The translations under genes and the position numbers were made by a program. A stretch of DNA of 38,783 nucleotides from a virus: the IMG/VR virus record IMGVR_UViG_3300046477_000230, positions 1 to 38,783 of that record; one strand, 5' to 3'. The notes below the pieces were generated by a model. The model was not told where the DNA came from, searched no databases, and was given only the letters and a program-made list of their open reading frames with translations. Positions 12,844 to 18,760 of the stretch are shown in pieces. Each line of letters starts with the position of its first letter. Positions within the stretch are counted from its first letter, which is position 1.

Positions 12844-13440
12844 ATGAGCATCATGCCAAGAATGGGCCGTTGCCTTCACTGCGGACACGACCACGGGAAC
12901 GGCTTTGGCGACGAACGACTACTAGACGCACTAAAGCGGATCTCAGAACTCGAAGCCGCTCTCGCCACCCCCGCCCCTCTCTCAGATGAACCGGTGGCGG
13001 AAATTGAGGAAGACTTGCCGGATTATGGTCTCGCATGCGAAGCGCGTGGATGGAATAAAGCTGTGCGGGCAATGCGACGTGCCGCCCCTGCCACTCCGAG
13101 CGACAAGCAAGAGGCGGTGGCGGATATGGAGAACGCGGTCCTATCGGACGAGCGCATGGCGGGAATTGCACCGGGAGCAGTTCGCCGCGTCCTGCAAGTG
13201 TTAGGCGACATTCTCGCCGCACCTCCCGCCCAGTCCGCAGAGCAAGACAGGATTGATGCGGAGCCGAAGGTGCGCTATTGCCCGTCGTGCGGAAGCATCG
13301 GACCGGTCGATGCGAAGTACCGCGACTGCTGCCCTGACGGAAGTGATGCACGCATGGTCCCGGAGAAGTTCGCAGAGAAATGCCGCGACACGTTCAAGGT
13401 AGCGATCGACGCAATGCTGAAGCGGAGTGCAAATGACTAA
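12844..13440 (+). CDS. Zinc-ribbon hypothetical protein (198 aa)
   Basis: Two Cys clusters: CLHCGHDHG near the N-terminus (residues 10-18), and CPSCGSIGP ... DCCPDG in the last third, consistent with two zinc ribbons. A helical central region of low complexity (Ala/Pro-rich) links them, resembling the modular hypothetical proteins common in Burkholderia phages. Start 12844 has GGAAGAC upstream. Function unknown. Confidence 0.6.
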   Translation: MSIMPRMGRCLHCGHDHGNGFGDERLLDALKRISELEAALATPAPLSDEPVAEIEEDLPDYGLACEARGWNKAVRAMRRAAPATPSDKQEAVADMENAVLSDERMAGIAPGAVRRVLQVLGDILAAPPAQSAEQDRIDAEPKVRYCPSCGSIGPVDAKYRDCCPDGSDARMVPEKFAEKCRDTFKVAIDAMLKRSAND

Positions 13441-13861
13441 TCGCCATCCGAGCGACATGACGCCACGCGACGAAGCGTGCGAGAACGAACTTGCCAAGCT
13501 CGACAACCGGACGGGGCAAGGCGTCGATCCTTACTTCGCTTGGGCATATCGCGAAGGCTGGCAAGCCGCCCTCGAATCCCGCGTATTGGCGGAGAGGAAG
13601 GATATTGACCAGTCAGAAGATTGGGTCAACCCTGCGCCGATGTTTGCGCCCGGTCATCCGCTGTTCACCCACCCCACGCCGGATGATGCAAGCCTTGCTC
13701 CGGTCACTATCTGGATCATCCCTGATATGGGAAGTGGGCTTTATACCGGGCTTACGACAACGCGTAGCAAGCGAATCGCGGAGAAATATCGCGGACAGCA
13801 GTTGTATCGAAAGACTGCCATCGACCGAGCAAGGCAATCCGGGGAGGAAGGGAAATCGTGA
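13433..13861 (+). CDS. Hypothetical protein (142 aa)
   Basis: CGGAGTG precedes the ATG at 13433, which overlaps the previous stop. The first half (FAWAYREGWQAALESR) resembles modular phage proteins with a repeated W-Q-A-A motif; the second half is a beta-rich domain (APVTIWIIPDMGSGLYTGLT). It is linked to the next gene by overlap. Function unknown. Confidence 0.6.
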   Translation: MTNRHPSDMTPRDEACENELAKLDNRTGQGVDPYFAWAYREGWQAALESRVLAERKDIDQSEDWVNPAPMFAPGHPLFTHPTPDDASLAPVTIWIIPDMGSGLYTGLTTTRSKRIAEKYRGQQLYRKTAIDRARQSGEEGKS

Positions 13862-14052
13862 GCACGATCAAATTCGACCAAAAGCCACGCAAGCATCCGA
13901 GCGACGGAGGCATCGTCCGAGTGATGGCTAGAAGCGGTGGTTACGTGATGGTTCGCCGCCCGCGCTGCATCCCGTTTGTCCTGAGCGAGAAACAATGGAT
14001 GAAGCTGGAGTTGTTCGACGCGCAGAGCGGCGAGGAGAAGCGCGGTGACTGA
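13858..14052 (+). CDS. Hypothetical protein (64 aa)
   Basis: A GTG start with GGGGAGGAAGGG upstream, a strong ribosome-binding site. A basic N-terminus is followed by a compact beta-rich stretch (GGIVRVMARSGGYVMVRRP). No known family. Confidence 0.6.
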   Translation: MSTIKFDQKPRKHPSDGGIVRVMARSGGYVMVRRPRCIPFVLSEKQWMKLELFDAQSGEEKRGD

Positions 14053-14140
14053 CAAAAGAAAACTGACCGCGTTCGAGTGGGCCTGCCTTGCGGCTCCAGT
14101 CGCGGCGGGAATTGCGTACCTGATCGCTGAGATTTTTTAA
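14045..14140 (+). CDS. Micro membrane protein (31 aa)
   Basis: A GTG start with GAGGAGAAG upstream. The product (MTDKRKLTAFEWACLAAPVA...) has a basic N-terminus and one hydrophobic helix (about residues 13-31), ending AEIF. Single-helix micro-proteins like this are common in phage early operons. An even shorter 18-codon GTG frame (14142-14198) follows and is probably only a coupling leader. Confidence 0.5.
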   Translation: MTDKRKLTAFEWACLAAPVAAGIAYLIAEIF

Positions 14141-14197
14141 AGTGACCACAACAATCGAATCGATTCTGCGCACAACTCGCGCAGCATGGGGAATGTA

Positions 14198-14698
14198 ATG
14201 AGGAAACGCACTGCCCGCAAGCCGCGGCTTGTGAAAAACAACATCGTCAGCAACTTATTCAACGCTGATGATCCGATGCCGGAGCACGATCGCGTCTCTG
14301 TGCTGACCGAACTGCACTCTGCCGTCTTCGCCCTCTCGCGCGGATTTGGCGAGGCTCACCATTGGGATACGGTCATTATCGGTCTGAACATTGCCGTCAA
14401 CGTCTGCGCAATGGCGAAGAACGGTCACATCGGCCTAAACGCCGTGAACGAGGCCCGGAACGCGCTGATTAGCGTTCGAGAGCGCGCGCACGATCTAGGG
14501 CGGTACGTATTCACTGGCGAGGAATTGAGCGCGGTGAATGGCGGAATTCACGTCTACGAGCAGATTATCGAGACGGTCGGACGGCGCCAGTATGTGCGGG
14601 CATGCAAGATGTACACGCGCGACGCGAATGCCGGCAAGACGCGCAAGATCCTGCCAGGACAGGAGACGAAGCGGTTCAAGATGGCGGCGGCTGTGTAG
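14198..14698 (+). CDS. Hypothetical protein (166 aa)
   Basis: ATG at 14198 is preceded by GGGGA at the right spacing and is preferred to 14186. Apart from a basic N-terminus (MRKRTARKPRLVKNN) it is helical throughout with no recognised domain. It is the last gene before the par-rep module and ends just upstream of clustered inverted repeats. The position suggests a late early-region gene; function unknown. Confidence 0.65.
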   Translation: MRKRTARKPRLVKNNIVSNLFNADDPMPEHDRVSVLTELHSAVFALSRGFGEAHHWDTVIIGLNIAVNVCAMAKNGHIGLNAVNEARNALISVRERAHDLGRYVFTGEELSAVNGGIHVYEQIIETVGRRQYVRACKMYTRDANAGKTRKILPGQETKRFKMAAAV

Positions 14699-14703
14699 TC
14701 ATA

Positions 14704-14780
14704 CGTGTGCGCACACGCGCATACGTATGCGTCACTTCCCTCATTGATGTTTGCGCAAGTATGGACTAGGATTTGCGCAC
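14704..14780. repeat. Inverted and direct repeats upstream of parA
   Basis: Within 77 bases lie the palindromes CGTGTGCGCACACG (14704-14717) and GCATACGTATGC (14719-14730), then two TTTGCGCA repeats (14750-14757 and 14773-14780, one base offset by context) that flank the parA -10 box. The motif TGTGCGCAA reappears twice near the origin (16433-16454). Partition operators and centromere-like sites of ParA/ribbon-helix-helix systems have this kind of layout, so this may be both the parA operator and the partition site. Confidence 0.5.
14744..14772 (+). promoter_or_regulatory. parA promoter
   Basis: -35 TTGATG (14744-14749), 17-base spacer, -10 TAGGAT (14767-14772). One TTTGCGCA repeat lies in the spacer and another just after the -10, the expected arrangement for autorepression by the partner DNA-binding protein. 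Confidence 0.6.
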
Positions 14781-14798
14781 AATAACAGGGGAAGGAAC

Positions 14799-15449
14799 AT
14801 GACCATCATAGCGGTTGTGATGCAGAAGGGTGGCGTCGGCAAGACAATGACCGCTACCAACGTCGCCGGTACGCTCGCCATGCAGGGCGGCTCTGTGCGC
14901 CTGTATGACGCCAATCCGTACCAGTCCAGCGCGTACCAGTGGGGGCAGTTGCGCATCGATGCCGAAGTGCCGCAGAACCTAAGCGTCGTGCGGGTCGACC
15001 AAAATTACGGGCACGCCGTCACTGCTGACGCGCCGAACTTCGATCACATCGTCATCGACTGCCCGCCGAACCTCGATATGGAAACGCGCGTCGCGATGGC
15101 ACTGGCTGACATAATCCTGATTCCGTTGCGGATAGGCCAATTTGACGCCTGGAGCCTCGCGCAGACGGCGCACATAGTCAGGCAGAGAAGGGCGACGGTA
15201 ACGGCGCCAGTGCGCGCTATCGCCTTCGTGAACGCCGTTCCGCACTACATCAAGGCTGAACTTGACGAATCGATCGACGTTATCCGGGAAATGGGCGATT
15301 TCGAACTAGGTCCGACGATCGTCGACCGCGCGGCATACCGGAAAGGCGCGAAACTAGGGCTTTCGGTTATGGAGTTGCCGACCGAATACCGAGACGGGAA
15401 GGCGAGCGACGAGTTCGGAACGCTGATGGCGGGGGTTCTCAATGGCTAA
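14799..15449 (+). CDS. parA: ParA partition ATPase (small type Ib-like)
   Basis: 216 aa with the deviant Walker A KGGVGKT (10-16), a DANPYQSSAYQW segment in the place of the usual D-x-D-P-Q-x-S, and IDCPP as Walker B. No N-terminal DNA-binding domain is present, which fits the short ParA class that works with a ribbon-helix-helix partner. It would move plasmid copies on the nucleoid using ATP. The start at 14799 (GGGGAAGGAAC upstream) is preferred over a TTG at 14751. The next gene overlaps by 8 bases and encodes the partner. One of the strongest signs of plasmid-form lysogeny. Confidence 0.92.
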   Translation: MTIIAVVMQKGGVGKTMTATNVAGTLAMQGGSVRLYDANPYQSSAYQWGQLRIDAEVPQNLSVVRVDQNYGHAVTADAPNFDHIVIDCPPNLDMETRVAMALADIILIPLRIGQFDAWSLAQTAHIVRQRRATVTAPVRAIAFVNAVPHYIKAELDESIDVIREMGDFELGPTIVDRAAYRKGAKLGLSVMELPTEYRDGKASDEFGTLMAGVLNG

Positions 15450-15687
15450 TCCACCCCTGAACCGGAGCGCCGTCGACGCCTTCATCGGCCAGCCAACAAA
15501 GCCAGAGAACGAAGCGCAGCCGACATTCCGCGAGCGCGATTCAACGCAGCGCATGGCGGTGAACATGCCGAAAAGCTTGTACGAGGAATTGCGCGCGTTT
15601 ATGAAGTTGACTGACACGCCTATGTCAGACTTGCTTGTAGAAGGCGCTCGGCGCGAGCTGGCGAGGCGCAAGCAGGGCGGAAAATGA
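15442..15687 (+). CDS. Ribbon-helix-helix ParA partner (ParB/ParG-like)
   Basis: 81 aa. A disordered, polar N-terminus (residues 1-35) precedes a ribbon-helix-helix domain: beta strand RMAVNMP, then helices LYEELRAFMKLT and PMSDLLVEGARREL. ParG/ParR-like partners have exactly this organisation; the flexible tail usually stimulates the ParA ATPase and the folded part binds the operator/centromere. Overlap with parA and with the rep gene shows a three-gene operon. It probably binds the TGTGCGCAA repeats. Confidence 0.8.
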   Translation: MANPPLNRSAVDAFIGQPTKPENEAQPTFRERDSTQRMAVNMPKSLYEELRAFMKLTDTPMSDLLVEGARRELARRKQGGK

Positions 15688-16256
15688 TGGGCGACGAGAT
15701 CAAGCAGGGCGATTTGTTCAACGCGGAAACTGTCTGGTTCCATATCTTCAGTTCAATGGTGAACAGTGGTGATGCCGGGAAGATGGGCGGCAATGCCTTC
15801 CTCGTCTACTGCATCATCAAAGGACACACGAACTTCAAGACAGGCAGGGCGTTCCCGTCGATCGATGCGATCATGGAGAAAGCGCATCTGTCCAAATCCC
15901 AGGTATTGCGGGAACTGGATACGCTGGAGGAAGCGGGCTACATAACCCGAACCAAAGAAGGAAGGAAGAACGTCTACACTCTGCGCGAACGGATTGGCAT
16001 CACCGATGACAAGGGAAGGCCCGTGGCTGATGCCACCTGGGATTACGTACCCGATGGCGTGAAAAACGCAGTCGCCGAACTCAAGCACGTATTGATGACG
16101 GGCGACTTTGCCGGGGCAAAGATCATCAGCATAGAAAACCTGACGGTCAACGTCTTCAATGACCAGTCCACACAGATCAACTTGGAAAAACTGCTGTCCG
16201 ATCTAGACAAGGTTGATCCGGCCATCCGCGAGAAGCTGCGAGCTAGGTTGAAATAG
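15684..16256 (+). CDS. Plasmid replication initiator (winged-helix Rep)
   Basis: 190 aa, third gene of the parA operon. The N-terminal 110 residues contain a winged helix (FPSIDAIMEKAHLSKSQVLR, then the wing GYITRTKEGRKNVYTL). The C-terminal half is helical. No exact Rep family is claimed. The call rests on the domain and on the iterons that begin inside its last codons and continue downstream, the normal layout of iteron plasmids where Rep binds its own origin. An alternative is a pure transcription regulator of the par operon. Starts in ATGA overlap. Confidence 0.7.
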   Translation: MMGDEIKQGDLFNAETVWFHIFSSMVNSGDAGKMGGNAFLVYCIIKGHTNFKTGRAFPSIDAIMEKAHLSKSQVLRELDTLEEAGYITRTKEGRKNVYTLRERIGITDDKGRPVADATWDYVPDGVKNAVAELKHVLMTGDFAGAKIISIENLTVNVFNDQSTQINLEKLLSDLDKVDPAIREKLRARLK

Positions 16257-16382
16257 GTGTCACCAGCGGCACCAGTTCAATAGGTGCCACCCATGACACG
16301 TATCATGGCTGCGATCTATCCCTGATTAATAGGTGTCTTCGCTGACACCGATTGCCGGCGAATAGGTACCACCCATGACACC
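16252..16382 (+). repeat. Four 22-bp iterons
   Basis: Four repeats beginning AATAGGT occur at 16252-16273, 16279-16300, 16328-16349 and 16361-16382. The shared core is AATAGGTGTC-N6-GACACC with variation, so each iteron is itself an imperfect palindrome (perfect GGTGTC/GACACC in the third). Start-to-start distances are 27, 49 and 33 bp. The first overlaps the rep stop codon. Confidence 0.85.
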
Positions 16383-16454
16383 CTAACGATATAGATTTTT
16401 TTATTAACGATACTGAAAGTTATCCACAGATTCTGTGCGCAACCCTGTGCGCAA
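16383..16454. other. Plasmid-type replication origin (AT-rich region, DnaA box, direct repeats)
   Basis: Immediately after the iterons comes an AT-rich tract (16388-16415, with seven consecutive T residues), then a consensus DnaA box TTATCCACA (16420-16428), then two direct repeats CTGTGCGCAA (16433-16442 and 16445-16454). Together with Rep and the iterons this is a complete textbook iteron origin. The rest of the gap to 16500 shows no gene. Confidence 0.8.
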
Positions 16455-16499
16455 TTTCAGGTCGATAAAGTCTATTATGTCAACAGCCGTATTTCGGGC

Positions 16500-16528
16500 G
16501 TGACGCGCCGCACGTCAGAGGATAGAAT
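16500..16528 (+). promoter_or_regulatory. Putative promoter for gene at 16558
   Basis: -35 GTGACG (16500-16505), 17-base spacer, -10 TAGAAT (16523-16528). The -10 lies in AGAGGATAGAAT; a near copy, AGAGGATAAAAT, occurs in front of the HNH gene. Confidence 0.4.
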
Positions 16529-16557
16529 CGTCGCACCCTCGCAAACGTTTAACTACC

Positions 16558-16836
16558 ATGTGGCATAGATTCCAACCGATGAAAGACGCGCCGGGCGCAA
16601 CGGCTGCGGATCTCGCGACGAACGTTATGTGCTCTGGCGACGGACGGCCGCATTCTGTCTCGCTGCGGCAGTCCGTCGTCGACACGGCCACACGTCCCTT
16701 CGATTACTACTGCCCCGCCTGCGCCTATGAGCGGGGATACGTCGCTCAAAATGGGACTAGCCGCGGCTGTCCGCCTGTACGCGAGGATCTGCCTGCGCCT
16801 TCCCGCGAAAGAACGACAAAAACACTTTGGCAATGA
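16558..16836 (+). CDS. Uncertain small Cys-containing protein (92 aa)
   Basis: ATG at 16558 without a clear ribosome-binding site but behind a promoter-like sequence. It contains a CPAC pair and a single earlier Cys, possibly a partial zinc motif (FDYYCPACAYERG). No family is recognised. The frame on the opposite strand is also open, so the gene could be a chance ORF. Confidence 0.4.
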   Translation: MWHRFQPMKDAPGATAADLATNVMCSGDGRPHSVSLRQSVVDTATRPFDYYCPACAYERGYVAQNGTSRGCPPVREDLPAPSRERTTKTLWQ

Positions 16837-16854
16837 TCGGATAGAGGATAAAAT
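16827..16854 (+). promoter_or_regulatory. Promoter of HNH gene
   Basis: -35 TTGGCA (16827-16832), 16-base spacer, -10 TAAAAT (16849-16854), about 30 bases before the GTG start. Confidence 0.5.
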
Positions 16855-16883
16855 AGCCTCGTACCATTCATTGGATTCCAATT

Positions 16884-17498
16884 GTGTCTAAATCGATAGG
16901 TGATATTTCCAACGTCCGCTTCGGAAAATTGACTGCACTTCGCCGATCGGATCAGGTGAGGAAAGGAAGTGTGCTCTGGGATTGCGCTTGCGATTGCGGC
17001 AACTATTTGGTTGTCGCGGCGACGAAGCTATCGTCCGGCCACACGACTTCCTGCGGGTGTTATCGCGCAGCCAACTTGCTGGCGATCCGCACCAAGCATG
17101 GACGCGCTGGAACACCTACATACCGTTCGTGGAAGGAAATGAGGCAGCGCTGCAACAATCCAAATTCCACCCAATACAAGTGGTACGGAGCGAGGGGAAT
17201 AAAAGTATGCGAACGGTGGGAGTCATTTGACGCATTCTTAGAAGACATGGGCGAACGTCCATCGGGAATGACGATCGACAGAATCGACAACGACAAAGAC
17301 TATGAGCCAAACAATTGCAGATGGCTGACTCATGTTGAACAGGTTCGCAAGCAATCCCGCCTGAAGTTGACCATGGAGTCAGCACAAGCACTCCGGGAAG
17401 ACCATTCAGGCGGGATGAGCTATCAGCAACTAGCCGAAAAATACGGCCTAGGGAAGCAAGCGGTGGCGAACTGCGTGCTTATGAAGACTTGGGCTTAG
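16884..17498 (+). CDS. HNH endonuclease (homing-type)
   Basis: 204 aa, GTG start. The N-terminal domain has a zinc-binding W-x-C-x-C-D-C-G segment (DCACDCGNYLVV) and TSCGC. The middle carries YRSWKEMRQRC, YGARGIKVCERW and IDRIDNDKDYEPNNCRWLT, the pattern of a large HNH family of freestanding phage nucleases. The C-terminal 45 residues contain a helix-turn-helix (SYQQLAEKYGLGKQAV), probably for target binding. It sits between the plasmid origin and the convergent late genes with its own promoter, typical of a mobile homing gene. Its end overlaps the opposing gene by 20 bases. Confidence 0.85.
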   Translation: MSKSIGDISNVRFGKLTALRRSDQVRKGSVLWDCACDCGNYLVVAATKLSSGHTTSCGCYRAANLLAIRTKHGRAGTPTYRSWKEMRQRCNNPNSTQYKWYGARGIKVCERWESFDAFLEDMGERPSGMTIDRIDNDKDYEPNNCRWLTHVEQVRKQSRLKLTMESAQALREDHSGGMSYQQLAEKYGLGKQAVANCVLMKTWA

Positions 17499-18063
17499 AT
17501 GCGTTACCAGAAGACTTTCCGATAATTTCCGTCTTGAGCCTGCTGTCGGCCGTAGATCCAAAGTAATAATGAACAACCTGTTCGCACTTCGCGGACAGGT
17601 AGCCAATAAGCGTGCCGGCCATAGCGCCATCGACTTTCGATAATCCATCAAGCGTCGCGAACACCATCGCAATGAATGAGGCGACGATCATGAACGCAAG
17701 AATTCGCGTCGTAACGTCTTTTGTCGAAACCTCACGCTGACGCGCATTAGCTGTGTCGTCAGCCAAAACCTTCATTTTGTCGGTTTCAGCTTGAAGCGCA
17801 GCCTTTGTCGTGTCCGCCTGGATCTGCGCCATCTGAACCTTGAAGTCGTTGTCAGCCTTCTGAAGCGCTGCAATCGCGTCAGGCGACAATCCTGCTTGAA
17901 TCGCCTGCGTCACCTGGTCCGACGTTCCCTGATCGTGACCGAGTACCGCGCTGCTTACCGCGCGCAACGCTGCGCCCGCCACCATGCCGGCCGGGCCGCC
18001 AACAACAGACAAGGCAGTCGCCAGCGTTGGCGCGACGCCTCCAAGCACCTGTTTCCAGTCCAT
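17479..18063 (-). CDS. 3TM holin-like protein (GTA-holin type)
   Basis: 194 aa. A hydrophobic N-terminal part (residues 1-40, GGVAPTLATALSVVGGPAGM), a long helical stretch containing ARQREV, then two hydrophobic segments (about 115-138 and 147-160) before YYFGSTADSRLK. This order matches the 'holin of 3 TMs' family first described for gene transfer agents. It is two bases downstream of the endolysin. The call to lysis rests on family and context. Confidence 0.65.
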   Translation of the reverse strand: MDWKQVLGGVAPTLATALSVVGGPAGMVAGAALRAVSSAVLGHDQGTSDQVTQAIQAGLSPDAIAALQKADNDFKVQMAQIQADTTKAALQAETDKMKVLADDTANARQREVSTKDVTTRILAFMIVASFIAMVFATLDGLSKVDGAMAGTLIGYLSAKCEQVVHYYFGSTADSRLKTEIIGKSSGNASKPKSS

Positions 18064-18064
18064 A

Positions 18065-18523
18065 TCAGCACCCCCGGCGCATCATGTCTGCAAGGCGTTG
18101 CGCCCTGCCCTTAACCTGCGTTGCCCAGGCCGACGCCAACATGCCGTCCGCCGCGGCGTCGTATTTTCCCTGACGCATCGCGACGAGCGTATTGCGGAAG
18201 CCGAGCAGCTTCGTGATACCGAGGTTGAAACACATGTTCGCGAGCACGCGCTGGCGAACGTCGTTCAGATCAGTCCACCACGGCAGATTGCGATCGAGAT
18301 CGTGAAATACGTCCTCAAGGTCGTCGTCAAGCAGCGCATTGACTTGCACGTCATTGAGGGGATACTTCCACCCGGCAGGCAAAGGCTTGGCTTCCAGGTT
18401 ATGACCGACGCCCGTCGTATCTTTCGGCGGCTTGGCTGTGTCCTTATAGACGACGTATCGAACGCCCTCGTCGCGACGCAGCTCTGCGATCAGCTTTTGA
18501 AGGTTCTCGTTATTCATCGACAT
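18065..18523 (-). CDS. Endolysin, T4-type lysozyme (GH24)
   Basis: 152 aa with the GH24 catalytic Glu-Asp-Thr triad: Glu19 in RRDEG, Asp28 in YKDT, Thr36 in TTGVGHN. It cleaves the glycan backbone of peptidoglycan. No signal peptide or SAR anchor is visible, so it needs a holin for export. The start at 18523 has AAAGGGG at proper spacing; ATGs six bases either side are alternatives. It overlaps the upstream holin-like gene by 14 bases. Confidence 0.9.
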   Translation of the reverse strand: MSMNNENLQKLIAELRRDEGVRYVVYKDTAKPPKDTTGVGHNLEAKPLPAGWKYPLNDVQVNALLDDDLEDVFHDLDRNLPWWTDLNDVRQRVLANMCFNLGITKLLGFRNTLVAMRQGKYDAAADGMLASAWATQVKGRAQRLADMMRRGC

Positions 18524-18701
18524 TCGCATCCCCTTTGCGCAGGCGCTTGATCGACGAGTAAATCTGTAGCGCGGTGTAGATGACGGAAAGCGCGAGCAAC
18601 ACACGCGGGAAATTCGCGTCACTCCACGCGAGCGCCGTTGCATACCAAGGGGGCGCAACTTGTGCGACCGTCTGAGCGACAGTCGAAGCAGTTTCTTTCA
18701 T
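18510..18701 (-). CDS. Small holin-like membrane protein (63 aa)
   Basis: A polar N-terminus, one strong hydrophobic helix (VLLALSVIYTALQIYSSI, about residues 34-51) and a basic C-terminus (KRLRKGDANVDE). It is the first gene of the lysis cassette and overlaps the endolysin start. This is the size and topology of a class II/III-like holin. No obvious ribosome-binding site precedes the ATG, which may keep expression low. Confidence 0.6.
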   Translation of the reverse strand: MKETASTVAQTVAQVAPPWYATALAWSDANFPRVLLALSVIYTALQIYSSIKRLRKGDANVDE

Positions 18702-18713
18702 GAGTAGGAAAAG

Positions 18714-18734
18714 AAAAAGCCGCCCGAAGGCGGC
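18714..18734 (-). terminator. Rho-independent terminator after tailspike gene
   Basis: On the minus strand GCCGCC-TTCG-GGCGGC (18734-18719) is followed by TTTTT. It separates the tailspike gene from the lysis cassette, so lysis genes probably depend on read-through or another promoter. Confidence 0.85.
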
Positions 18735-18760
18735 CTAAGTTGGTCAGTGAAACTACGGCT

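Noticed and set aside
16558-16881. Minus-strand 110-codon frame opposite the small ORF at 16558
   Set aside because: No ribosome-binding site or motif, and its direction opposes the nearby promoters.
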